Shown piece by piece: positions 36,452 through 46,159 of a stretch of 64,000 nucleotides of DNA; positions within the stretch are counted from its first letter, which is position 1; each line of letters begins with the position of its first letter. The notes beneath the pieces were generated by a model. That model saw nothing but the letters and a program-made list of their open reading frames with translations, made no database searches and had not been told where the DNA came from. Both the position numbers and the translations under genes were made by a program. This DNA is from Anaerostipes sp. (GTDB taxonomy: Bacteria; Bacillota; Clostridia; Lachnospirales; Lachnospiraceae): assembly GCA_028704435.1 (NCBI GenBank), contig JAQWFL010000002.1:62001-126000 (forward strand). The letters run 5' to 3'.

Positions 36452-38560
36452 TTATTTCTTTCGTTGTTCCTTGACAAATACAAACAGCGTTCCTAAGACA
36501 CTAAGGATAAGTAAAGACAAAATGAGAACTGGGGTTCTTTTTGTCCCATCTTTTATTTTCTCTGGTATCATTTGCATTTTTTTAATTTGTTCCTTCATAG
36601 ATAAGAGTATATTTGTTTCGATAATTTCAAATGAGATTTCCTTTGATGCCACATTTCCCACTTGATCCTTTCCCTCTACCTTTATACGATACTTTCCTTT
36701 TTTAAACAAAATTTTCTGGTTATTTGTATGATCCTTTTCTTCTTTTCCATTTACAAAAATACGGGTAATTTTATCATCATCTCGCTGAGTTTTAATCTGT
36801 ATCTTTCTTTTTCCCTCATACGCCTTTCCATCCCTGACTCCAAGTATCAAAATTTCTGGCGGTGTTCCGTCATAATAGAATTCATTTTCTTCATTATATT
36901 CATTTTTATTTCCAGACATATCTTTTACCGCAAATTTAATTTTGTAGTTTCCGTCCTCCCTCAATGATTCTGTCATTGTGACTACATTCTTTTTTTGAAC
37001 ATAATCTACTTGTTTATCATTTAGTTGAAACTTTTCTACAAAATAAGGATCAATATTGTCCACCTGAAATTGTAGCCTTATTTTCCCTTGATTAATTTTT
37101 TTACCAATTAAATTTTTCGTAAGTAACCGAATAGAGGAACCTTTCTGATTTACAGTAAACGCCATTTTATTCTTTACTGTATTTCCTGCATAATCTTGTG
37201 CAAATGCCTCTAATGTATGATGTCCATCTTCTTTAATTTCTATTTTTAACTGGTGGTCACTGGTTATATTCTTATGAATCACTTTCCCATCTATCCATGC
37301 TGTACACTTTCTGGCATCAAGATTTATATCATTCCAAGAAATAAGAGGAACCACTTTTGTTCGATACGAATGAAAAGCATCTACCTGAGCAATTTGAATT
37401 TTAGGAGCGGCCTTGTCTAATACAAACTCTGAAATCTTTTCTGTCACTTGATTTCCAGCTTGATCTACTGCTTTAATTTCACAATTTTGTCTACCGTCTT
37501 CTTCAAATAAAACTTGGATCTTATCCCCAATCTTTTCTTTTTTCCCAGTTGTCTTTATATCTGATTTTTCTATATCTATATATTTATCCAGCATTTGAAT
37601 TTGAAGAGTCTGCTTCTTATTTCGATATTTACTACCCTGCACATCTCCAAAAACTTTAATCTCCGGTTTTGTCTGGTCAATACAAATTCCCTCTTTTACT
37701 TCTTTTTTTGATTTATGTCCTAACTGATCTTGCGTCCACCAAGTCAACGTGTATTTCCCATCTTTGGAAAACTCAGGGATTTGATTTTTATAAACTTTTG
37801 TTTCCTTTTCTTCTTCTGAGAACACTTCATAGTTTACTGTTATTTCTGGACCCACTGAATCTTTCTCTAACTCTATGGTTATTTTAGGCGGCTTGGTATA
37901 CCATCCATTTTCATTTTCCTTATTTATTTTTAATGTAATATTTTTAGGGTTCTCTTTCCATAACTTTATATCATACATTACACTCTCGCTCTTTAATCCT
38001 GCATTCGATACACTGCGAATTTCAATCTTTCCAACATAACTCTTTGATAAAATAAAATGGTTCTCTTTTATTTTTTTCCACTGTGATTCTTCTGTTTTAT
38101 ATTCATATTCTAAAATATCTGAAACAGCTTTTGAACCACTTACCTTGATTTTAATATCATCCTTGCTCCATTCCCCAGGGGTATAGGCGTCAAATGTCAC
38201 TTCTGGCTTTGTTGGTCTGCTTTTATCAATACAGAATTCAGGGAACACAATTTCCTCTTCATGGTAGATAAGTTTTACCTTATACCACCCATTTTCTTCA
38301 AATATAATTTTACCTTTTTCTTCATTGTCCCAATCAATAAAAATTTCCTCCCCATTTACATTACATATTACATCTTCACTTATTTCTCCCTCTATAAGGG
38401 TAATGTCTAACTGCCTTGAATTAGTGAAATAAATTTCTTCTAAATGATCTTGAAAGGTAGCTGAAATGGTATGCTCCTCTCCTTGCACTTGAAATATCCA
38501 ACCCATAAACAGGAATAATACAAGACTTAAACATCCCAAAATCCATTTAACTCGATTCAT
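36452..38560 (-). CDS. Secreted/membrane-anchored protein with bacterial Ig-like repeats
   Basis: N-terminal signal (WILGCLSLVLFLFMGWIFQVQG), repeated D-x-x-GN Ig-like motifs (KAVDQAGNQVTEK, FAQDYAGNTVKNK, AVKDMSGNKNEYN, EGKDQVGNVASKE), C-terminal TM TPVLILSLLILSVLGTLFVFV. RBS lies inside the kinase 3' end. Confidence 0.8.
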   Translation of the reverse strand: MNRVKWILGCLSLVLFLFMGWIFQVQGEEHTISATFQDHLEEIYFTNSRQLDITLIEGEISEDVICNVNGEEIFIDWDNEEKGKIIFEENGWYKVKLIYHEEEIVFPEFCIDKSRPTKPEVTFDAYTPGEWSKDDIKIKVSGSKAVSDILEYEYKTEESQWKKIKENHFILSKSYVGKIEIRSVSNAGLKSESVMYDIKLWKENPKNITLKINKENENGWYTKPPKITIELEKDSVGPEITVNYEVFSEEEKETKVYKNQIPEFSKDGKYTLTWWTQDQLGHKSKKEVKEGICIDQTKPEIKVFGDVQGSKYRNKKQTLQIQMLDKYIDIEKSDIKTTGKKEKIGDKIQVLFEEDGRQNCEIKAVDQAGNQVTEKISEFVLDKAAPKIQIAQVDAFHSYRTKVVPLISWNDINLDARKCTAWIDGKVIHKNITSDHQLKIEIKEDGHHTLEAFAQDYAGNTVKNKMAFTVNQKGSSIRLLTKNLIGKKINQGKIRLQFQVDNIDPYFVEKFQLNDKQVDYVQKKNVVTMTESLREDGNYKIKFAVKDMSGNKNEYNEENEFYYDGTPPEILILGVRDGKAYEGKRKIQIKTQRDDDKITRIFVNGKEEKDHTNNQKILFKKGKYRIKVEGKDQVGNVASKEISFEIIETNILLSMKEQIKKMQMIPEKIKDGTKRTPVLILSLLILSVLGTLFVFVKEQRKK

Positions 38561-40337
38561 AGATACCTCCTAGCTTTTTCTCAAGTATTTTATAATCATA
38601 CTGCTGATTTCCTCCAAGTTTTTTTACTTTTTGATACATGATTCTTGCTCCTTTAATATTCCCTTCCTGATATAAAAACAGACCATAATAGATATACCCA
38701 TCCTTCTCTTTTGGATATGTTTGAATTAACATATGATAAATTCGCTTGGCATCTTTTAATTTTTCTTTTTCCTCATAATATTGAGCAGCCTTCAGCCACA
38801 CTTCTTGTTTTCTTTTGTTAGTATCCAGTACCTTTACATACTCTTTTATATAGTCTTCCCACTTTGGAAGCCCTTGATAAATCTGCATTTTTTGTTTTTT
38901 TATTATGATTTCTTGATAGATTCTTTCATGAATATTTAGACTTTGGTATTGCTCCATATGTTGAATCAGTTTTTCTTTGATTCCATCTAATATTTGATAT
39001 GATTTTAGATTGTCTTCCTGTACTTCATACACTTTGAGTACAGCAAGCAGCGTATGAAAATCCTTGGATATTTTCTCTAATTGATTTAGTATTTTTGAGA
39101 CATCTTCCCAATCGGTATGATTTGTTTCCTTGCTTAGTTCTTCCACCAATTCACAGCACAACTCCCCTTCCTTATTAGGATTCTTCTGCATAGAAAAATA
39201 CTTCTTTGCCAATATATAATCTGACTGAAAAGAATCCTCCTGGACATCACCCTGCAAATACAACTGTCCCACTCGATACAGCACTTCATCGCACTGTGCT
39301 GCTCCATATTGATCTGACTCCACATATTGAACTAAGGCACTTAAACCCTCTTTGGTTCGGTTCATATTCTGATAATAATCCATTAAATGCAGATACGCTA
39401 ACGATTTAGAACTGTTACTTTCAATTGCTTTTTCATAGGCTCTTACCACTTTGGATTGAAATCTATGTTCATTCCTAAATTCTGCTTCTAACCTGATTCC
39501 CTGTTTTAAATATGTATCATAAGATTTGCTGATACTTTCTTTTTTCCAGTGAATGCTCATTCCAATCATCATACCTGTAAGGCAAAGAATTCCACAACAA
39601 ATATATTTTTTGGGTAAATATTTAAGTTTTTCGATTATATTTTTTTCACAAAGGAAGAACTCCTTTTGAAGTCTTTTCATGCTCTGATACCTATCTTTGG
39701 GATTCTCCATGGTACACCGATAAAGCACCTTATTTAGTCGATGATTTTTCTTTATCTCGCCAAGAGATTCTAATGTTTTCCCAAGACTGTAAATATCACT
39801 TCTTTCATCTGCATATCCTCTTGTTCCATATTGTTCCGGAGCAGCAAACCCTCTTGTTCCATACTTTTGATTCTTACTTCCTAAAAGAGCAATTCCAAAA
39901 TCAATTAATTTTAATCGGTAATCTGATGTTAAAATTAAGTTTGCAGGCTTCAAATCACAATAAATAATGGGCGGATTCTGCTGATGTAAATAAGCAAATA
40001 TACCACAAAGCTGAATTCCCCAATTCAATATATAACGTTCATCAAACTTTCTTCCCTGAGATAGCAGTGTCTGAAGATTCACTCCTTCAATATAATCAAT
40101 AATTAAATAAAAATAGTCTGCTGTTTCAACAAAATCCACAATACGGGGGAGATCTAAGTGATTTAGATTCTTCATCACCTCTGCTTCTGCAAAGGACATC
40201 CCATTAGCTTTTGGTATCTTCTTCATTGCCCAAAATTTCTTTAACCGAATGTCGCGAACTAGATATACTTCTCCCGATGCACCTTGTCCAATTTGTCTTA
40301 CAATCTGATACTTTGTAAATAAAATCGGTTCTTTCAA
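38547..40337 (-). CDS. Membrane-bound Ser/Thr protein kinase with C-terminal TPR-like region
   Basis: IGQGASGEVYLVRD, FWAMKKI, IIYCDLKPANLIL, LIDFGIALL, GTRGFAAPEQYG; TM KYICCGILCLTGMMIGMSIHW; helical TPR-like C-terminus. Confidence 0.88.
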   Translation of the reverse strand: MKEPILFTKYQIVRQIGQGASGEVYLVRDIRLKKFWAMKKIPKANGMSFAEAEVMKNLNHLDLPRIVDFVETADYFYLIIDYIEGVNLQTLLSQGRKFDERYILNWGIQLCGIFAYLHQQNPPIIYCDLKPANLILTSDYRLKLIDFGIALLGSKNQKYGTRGFAAPEQYGTRGYADERSDIYSLGKTLESLGEIKKNHRLNKVLYRCTMENPKDRYQSMKRLQKEFFLCEKNIIEKLKYLPKKYICCGILCLTGMMIGMSIHWKKESISKSYDTYLKQGIRLEAEFRNEHRFQSKVVRAYEKAIESNSSKSLAYLHLMDYYQNMNRTKEGLSALVQYVESDQYGAAQCDEVLYRVGQLYLQGDVQEDSFQSDYILAKKYFSMQKNPNKEGELCCELVEELSKETNHTDWEDVSKILNQLEKISKDFHTLLAVLKVYEVQEDNLKSYQILDGIKEKLIQHMEQYQSLNIHERIYQEIIIKKQKMQIYQGLPKWEDYIKEYVKVLDTNKRKQEVWLKAAQYYEEKEKLKDAKRIYHMLIQTYPKEKDGYIYYGLFLYQEGNIKGARIMYQKVKKLGGNQQYDYKILEKKLGGIYESS

Positions 40338-41089
40338 CTCACTTCAACCTTTACCACCATACAAGATAAATTATCAAGTTCTCCTCTTGCCTTCACAGTA
40401 GACATCATCTCTCGTACCCAACACTTCATTTGTTCTTTATCCTTTGGAACTTGATATAATTCCTCTTCTTCCAATCGATTATAGAATCCATCTGTACACA
40501 AAAGGAAGCTCATCCCCTCTTTAAGTTTTCCCTGATAACAGTCTATCTGAATCTCCTTTGTAACTCCTAAACACTGTACTAAAATATGTCTCCTTCGATC
40601 CATTCTAGCTTCTTGCCTTGTAAGATGCCCCAACCTAACCTCTTCCTCCACTAATGTATGGTCTTTGGTTACAAACATCCTTTCATCCTCAAACCAGTAA
40701 GCTCTTGTGTCCCCAATATTAAGTACAAAAAAATCATGTCCCATTCCAAATAATAAAGTAAGAGTTGTTCCCATGCTATCTCCATATGTCCTCCCCATAA
40801 GTATCAACTTTTGATTCATACTGCGTATTACTGTAATAAGCTCTTTCTTTATAGTTTTCATCTTTACTTTTTTTGAAATTGAATCAAAAACCTTCTCATC
40901 AAACCATCGCTCCAGAGAATTGACTACAAAACTACTTGCACGTTCTCCCCTCTTTAATCCACCCATTCCATCGCACATGGCTGCCAAAATCACCTGTTTC
41001 CCATGACAAAAACATTCTTTTAATAAATATGAATCCTGGTTGTTAATCCTTCCATTACCTACATCCGTCATTTTCACTGTGCGAAACAT
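40334..41089 (-). CDS. PP2C-family protein Ser/Thr phosphatase
   Basis: NNQDSYLL, AAMCDGMGGLKRGERAS, NIGDTRAYWF, VTKDHTLVEE, LLCTDGFYNRL, DNLSCMVVKV. Confidence 0.93.
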   Translation of the reverse strand: MFRTVKMTDVGNGRINNQDSYLLKECFCHGKQVILAAMCDGMGGLKRGERASSFVVNSLERWFDEKVFDSISKKVKMKTIKKELITVIRSMNQKLILMGRTYGDSMGTTLTLLFGMGHDFFVLNIGDTRAYWFEDERMFVTKDHTLVEEEVRLGHLTRQEARMDRRRHILVQCLGVTKEIQIDCYQGKLKEGMSFLLCTDGFYNRLEEEELYQVPKDKEQMKCWVREMMSTVKARGELDNLSCMVVKVEVS

Positions 41090-41165
41090 TGTATCACCTT
41101 CCTTTCTTTTACATTATTATACTTTTATTGTAAATAATTGTCAACCGTTTTTCATACTTTCATTC

Positions 41166-41209
41166 AAAGAAAAAGAACCGTAATATGAAATATCATCATA
41201 TTACGGTTC
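41166..41209 (-). terminator. Terminator downstream of the 41227 gene
   Basis: Minus strand GAACCGTAATATG-ATGATATTT-CATATTACGGTTCTTTTTCTTTG. Confidence 0.85.
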
Positions 41210-41226
41210 CTACTTTTATTTTATTT

Positions 41227-41550
41227 CTAGTGGCGGTCTACTTCTTCAAATTCCGAATCCTCTGCCTCACTCTTAGATGTAGCTTCTAGTTCCTGTTCCA
41301 TCACCTCAATGTCTCCTCTAATCTTTTCAATTAAATTAAACAAATCAATATAATCTTCTTCTGGATAATTCATACTTTCATTAAAATACTTCTCTCCAAC
41401 CTGAGAATATAATCGACTCAAATCCTTCTTTGCAACTCGAATATCATTGTAAATCTTAGCACTTCCGGCAACTTCCTTTGCTTTCTTCGCCGCCTCTTTC
41501 CCTTTTGTTGTAATTGTATGTTCCAACTTTTCAAAAAAATCTTTCTCCAT
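41227..41550 (-). CDS. Small charged coiled-coil protein of unknown function
   Basis: 107 aa, FEKLEHTITTKGKEAAKKAKEVAGSAKIYNDIRVAKKDLSRLYSQVGEKYF, acidic C-terminus; own terminator downstream. Confidence 0.7.
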   Translation of the reverse strand: MEKDFFEKLEHTITTKGKEAAKKAKEVAGSAKIYNDIRVAKKDLSRLYSQVGEKYFNESMNYPEEDYIDLFNLIEKIRGDIEVMEQELEATSKSEAEDSEFEEVDRH

Positions 41551-41620
41551 GGCTAAACAACTCCTTTTTTATAGTTCAAGTGAGCCTCTAACAAATTGCA
41601 GAAGCTTTGATATCTTTGAT

Positions 41621-44473
41621 TTAATTATACCTAATTTTTTTCTTAAGTACAAGAAAAATACCCAAAAGGAGTGCTGCTACTCCCACCAAAATAAACACTA
41701 CATACTCTCCTCGATCCCCTGTGCGTGGAGTCTTTCCATTTTTGTTGGCTGACGTCTTTGTTATCTTTTTTGTTACCTGCCCTTTCTTTCCTAAAGTTAC
41801 CGTATTCTTTGCTTTCTTTTGTTTTGCATTATCAGCACTTACTGTTGCTGTATTATGCACCTGTGTCACTTTCATATTCTTAGGGAATTTTACACGATAC
41901 GTTACCTTTATCTCGCTTCCAAAAGGTAAATCTTGCTTTGTTTGAATCTTGTACCATACTTGATTTCCATCAATAATACACTGCTTTGTAATATCTTTTT
42001 CATTGTAAAAAACTTGAATAGATTTTAGGTCAAGCTCACATTGTTTTTCTTCGATTTGATCTGTTAAAACTACGTTTTTTGCTGTGTAATTTTCACGAAG
42101 CTGCTTTGCAGTCACTGTGTATATTCCGTAGGTACCATACTCATACTTTGTTTGATCTGAATCCTTCTTAATAGAAAGTTCTGCACCTTTGACAAATACT
42201 CTTGCCTCATCCTCATCTCCGCCAGAAGGAATTTCTTTATCTTCCCGAATAACATCTCCATTTGTATTTTCTGTTGGTGGTGTCTTTGCAATATTTTCAA
42301 TATCAAAACCTGCAAGTTTCTCATCCTGTATCTCTGCTTCATATGTCACTGAAATCTTAGTTTCCTTTTCAAATCCATATGGATTGCTTCCCTTGACTAG
42401 ATTCTTATGAGTTTCAATTGTAAAACTATTTCCCTTTATCTTTATATCACATTCCTTTGTTATGTCCTTTCCATCTGCATTACCCACTGAAATAGAACCT
42501 GCTTTTAGATTCACTCCCTCTGTTTTTATGGAATCTTCCACAATAACATTTCGCATAAAACAGCCTTCATTTTCCTGGGTCAAGTCAAGATGATAAGTAA
42601 TACAATCCCCCAACTTATATTCCTTTTTATTCGTTGATTTTTTTAATTGAAGTTTAGGACTATTAATGTAAATCTTTGCATCATCCTTTGTTACAGGCAC
42701 AGCATACGCCTTTGCATTTGCCGTATTTACAATCTCTTTTCCATTTAGAGTGGGGCTTGCTTTTGCCTTAAATTCAATGGTAATAGTCTGTCCATAGGGC
42801 AATTGTCCCGTCTCTAAAATCCATCCACCTTTCACCAAGTGAAAATCATATTTTTCCACACCGGATACTTTCACTTGATCTTCATCAATTACAAGATCTT
42901 CTGGCATAGAAGTGTCGGTAACTACCACATCTGTTGCAACGGCCTCTTTATTAATTTGAGATACCTGGACTTTATAGGACACCTCATCCTTGGCCTGCCA
43001 TTCATAATGTTCTACTGACTTTTTAATATTAAGTCCCGGATTACCTTCTGTGGTTTCTGGAAGTTCCACAATTGTTTCAACTTCATTGGTCTTTTTCTCA
43101 GAGGTATCACTTCCTGCAACAATTTTAGACGATGCTCCATTCTTAAATCGCAATTCTGTCCTCTGGCTGTTGTAATGCCCATGTGCTTCAAAGTCACTTT
43201 CCGCTTCCTTCTTTATCCTGACTTTTACACGAAGAGAATATGTATTTTCATAAAACCCTTCAGTCTTTACATCCTTCGCCTTTGCCGTCACATGCTGTCC
43301 GCTCTTTGTAATCGTAAATTGACTGGATACATCTTTCTCATCCTGGTTAAAAACCTTTATAGACTCAATGTTCAAACATGATTCAATTTCATCATCAAAC
43401 TGAAAAGAATTCCAATAATTTTGTGAAATATCCTCTCTTGGAACTTCTTGATCCACATGATATGTCCATGAATCCAATCTGGATGACACATGGTTCGTTG
43501 TTACATTCTTCTCGTCATCATCATAAATAGACTTTATTGGTGCCTCTGGAGAAAGTTCTGTAAATACATACTTATTGTTTGTAATAAAAAACCAATCCAC
43601 TCCACTTGGAGATTCTGTCGTTCCAAAAATCTGATCAAAACCACTGCCTGTCATAGTAAATGCAAACATATTTCGATATTTATCTGCACTTGCTCCATTA
43701 CCAGGTATTTTATTATAGAAAGTCAAGAAAGTGTCCCCCACTTTTGGTGTTCCATAACTTAAATTAGTGTCTTTCTTATTCACATAAATCTTCTCAGCTT
43801 CTTCCTTTCGAATTCCTACAAACTGACAGTCATCCACATCGGTAATACTCATCAAACCCTTAACCGATACTTTTGTAGTTGTCCCTGCTTTATAAAATTC
43901 TGACTTTACACGAACCCAATTCATGTTTCGGATTCCTACCCCTGTTGTTGCTCCAAAAGTAATATAGTGATTGCCTGTAGAATTATTAACTTCCCAATCA
44001 GTGATTGTAACTTTATAATCTAGTGAAATGACTTCTTTTACTTTATTTCCATCGAAAATAGTATATTCTGCTAAATTCTTATATAAGGCAGATATCTTTC
44101 CTTTCTGGTTGTCCTTCACAAAAAATGCCTTTCCATTCCCATGCTTATTTGCATCATCTTCTGTAAATGTTTCCATCTTGCCTGTGGTTACTGGTGTCTG
44201 TTCATTCTTTAAAAACCGCAAAGAATACTCCTTGTCAATTCCCTGGTTATCCTTGCTTGTTCGTCCCTTTTCAAAGTCATATTGGGAAATACTTGAGACA
44301 GATGCTACGTCACCACTTAAATCATCTTTTGATACCGCAGCACCTATGGATTGTACTTTTCCCACAAATACACTGGTAAAAATCAGACAAATAGATACTA
44401 CTAGAAATCCAATGCCTCGTTTCCTTTGTTTATGAAATAAAAATAATTGCTTCATGTTTCCTCCTTTTTGCAA
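41621..44473 (-). CDS. Cell-wall-anchored fimbrial/adhesin-like protein with DUF11-type repeats
   Basis: Signal peptide, three repeats (LNIKKSVEHYEWQAKDEVSYKV; LQLKKSTNKKEYKLGDCITYHL; LSIKKDSDQTKYEYGTYGIYTV), C-terminal sorting-like signal KTPRTGD-hydrophobic-KKKIRYN. Confidence 0.85.
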   Translation of the reverse strand: MQKGGNMKQLFLFHKQRKRGIGFLVVSICLIFTSVFVGKVQSIGAAVSKDDLSGDVASVSSISQYDFEKGRTSKDNQGIDKEYSLRFLKNEQTPVTTGKMETFTEDDANKHGNGKAFFVKDNQKGKISALYKNLAEYTIFDGNKVKEVISLDYKVTITDWEVNNSTGNHYITFGATTGVGIRNMNWVRVKSEFYKAGTTTKVSVKGLMSITDVDDCQFVGIRKEEAEKIYVNKKDTNLSYGTPKVGDTFLTFYNKIPGNGASADKYRNMFAFTMTGSGFDQIFGTTESPSGVDWFFITNNKYVFTELSPEAPIKSIYDDDEKNVTTNHVSSRLDSWTYHVDQEVPREDISQNYWNSFQFDDEIESCLNIESIKVFNQDEKDVSSQFTITKSGQHVTAKAKDVKTEGFYENTYSLRVKVRIKKEAESDFEAHGHYNSQRTELRFKNGASSKIVAGSDTSEKKTNEVETIVELPETTEGNPGLNIKKSVEHYEWQAKDEVSYKVQVSQINKEAVATDVVVTDTSMPEDLVIDEDQVKVSGVEKYDFHLVKGGWILETGQLPYGQTITIEFKAKASPTLNGKEIVNTANAKAYAVPVTKDDAKIYINSPKLQLKKSTNKKEYKLGDCITYHLDLTQENEGCFMRNVIVEDSIKTEGVNLKAGSISVGNADGKDITKECDIKIKGNSFTIETHKNLVKGSNPYGFEKETKISVTYEAEIQDEKLAGFDIENIAKTPPTENTNGDVIREDKEIPSGGDEDEARVFVKGAELSIKKDSDQTKYEYGTYGIYTVTAKQLRENYTAKNVVLTDQIEEKQCELDLKSIQVFYNEKDITKQCIIDGNQVWYKIQTKQDLPFGSEIKVTYRVKFPKNMKVTQVHNTATVSADNAKQKKAKNTVTLGKKGQVTKKITKTSANKNGKTPRTGDRGEYVVFILVGVAALLLGIFLVLKKKIRYN

Positions 44474-44562
44474 TTACCATTATTTCCCATTTACTATATA
44501 TTAACACATTATTACATCTCTTACAAGGCAAATTAATTACATTTTCTGTCTGAAATTCTTAA

Positions 44563-44593
44563 AAAGGCCACGCAAAAAATTTGCGCGACCTCT
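44563..44593 (-). terminator. Terminator after thrC
   Basis: AGGcCaCGCAAA...TTTGCGcGACCT imperfect hairpin followed on the minus strand by TTTTT. Confidence 0.6.
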
Positions 44594-44610
44594 AAATCTA
44601 CTTTTATTTT

Positions 44611-46098
44611 TTAAAATTTGAGAATACTCTTTACTTCTTTTTCCATGTCTGCAGTTTCAACAACAGTGTCATGGAGTACCTTTGCACTGCGAATCTCTTC
44701 AATTGCATTTGGAATCTTAACTCCTGAAATCTTATTTAATTCATCCACAAGTTCAAAATCTTCTTTTGCATCGTACTTTGGATCAATCGCTGTCATAACA
44801 CTTCTTGTAAACTTGTATGGGCTCGCCGTTGATGCAATGACAGTTGGAGTTGTATCTTTAGATACTTCTTTATACTTATCATAAGCAACAGCAGCAACAG
44901 CCGTATGAGTATCTAACACATAATTTGTCTGTGTATATACGTCGTGAATCTTCTTGCTTGTCTCTTCTTCTGAAGCATAAGCACCAAAGAATTCATTTAA
45001 TTCAGCTTTCATCTCATCTGAGATAGAATACTTACCATCTGTTGTTAATGCTTTCATAAATTCTGCACACTTTTCAGAGTCATTTCCTGCAATGCGGTAA
45101 ATCATACGTTCTAAGTTACTTGAAATCAAAATATCCATAGATGGTGAAGATGTTAATACAAAATCACGGTTTCTATCGTAAGTTCCTGTCTGGAAGAAAT
45201 CAAACAATACTTTGTTCTCATTAGAAGCACAAACAAATTTACCAATTGGAATTCCCATTTGCTTTGCGTAAAATGCAGCTAAAATGTTCCCAAAGTTTCC
45301 AGTTGGAACAACTACATTCATTGGCTCTCCAGCTTTTAATACTTCTTCCTTAAGTAAAGTTGCATAAGCCTTTACATAATACACAACTTGAGGTACCAAT
45401 CGACCTATATTAATTGAGTTTGCAGATGAGAACTGATATCCATGATCTGCCATCTCTTTTGCTAAGTCTTTATTGGAGAACATCTTCTTAACACCAGTCT
45501 GAGCATCATCAAAGTTTCCTTTGATTCCAACAACATATGTATTATCACCCTTTTGTGTCACCATCTGTTTTTCCTGAATTGGACTAACTCCTGCTTTTGG
45601 ATAGAATACAATAATCTTAGTTCCAGGAACATCAGCAAATCCTGCCAATGCAGCTTTTCCTGTATCTCCTGAAGTTGCTGTTAAGATTACAATCTCATTC
45701 TCCACATGATTCTTCTTTGCAGAAGTAACTAATAAATGTGGCAAAATAGAAAGTGCCATATCCTTAAATGCAATGGTAGAACCATGGAATAATTCAAGAT
45801 AATATGTACCATCTACTTTTACCATTGGTGCAATCTCTTCTGTATCAAACTTTTCATCATAAGCATTCATAATACAGTTCTTTAACTCTTCTTCTGTAAA
45901 ATCTGTCAAAAATTCTTTCATAACTGCATATGCAATTTCACCGTAAGACATCTTTGTCAAGTCATCCATAGATACCTGAAGCTTTGGAATACTATCTGGT
46001 ACAAACAATCCACCATCATTGGTTAATCCCTTTAAAATCGCTTCTGATGCTGTTGCTGTTTCTTCGCTATTACGTGTACTGCGATATACTAAATTCAT
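44611..46098 (-). CDS. thrC: Threonine synthase
   Basis: YRSTRN, GLTNDGGLFVPDSIP, HGSTIAFKDMALSILPHLL, TATSGDTGKAALAGF, VVPTGNFGNILAAF. Confidence 0.96.
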   Translation of the reverse strand: MNLVYRSTRNSEETATASEAILKGLTNDGGLFVPDSIPKLQVSMDDLTKMSYGEIAYAVMKEFLTDFTEEELKNCIMNAYDEKFDTEEIAPMVKVDGTYYLELFHGSTIAFKDMALSILPHLLVTSAKKNHVENEIVILTATSGDTGKAALAGFADVPGTKIIVFYPKAGVSPIQEKQMVTQKGDNTYVVGIKGNFDDAQTGVKKMFSNKDLAKEMADHGYQFSSANSINIGRLVPQVVYYVKAYATLLKEEVLKAGEPMNVVVPTGNFGNILAAFYAKQMGIPIGKFVCASNENKVLFDFFQTGTYDRNRDFVLTSSPSMDILISSNLERMIYRIAGNDSEKCAEFMKALTTDGKYSISDEMKAELNEFFGAYASEEETSKKIHDVYTQTNYVLDTHTAVAAVAYDKYKEVSKDTTPTVIASTASPYKFTRSVMTAIDPKYDAKEDFELVDELNKISGVKIPNAIEEIRSAKVLHDTVVETADMEKEVKSILKF

Positions 46099-46159
46099 AA
46101 TTATCTTCCTCTTTCATTCTTCACTACTTCACTGTGTTACACTGTTTTTTCTGATTATA

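Noticed and set aside
42112-42342. Minus-strand alternate-frame ORF in the adhesin
   Set aside because: Fully internal to the 950-aa adhesin frame with no RBS or domain support.
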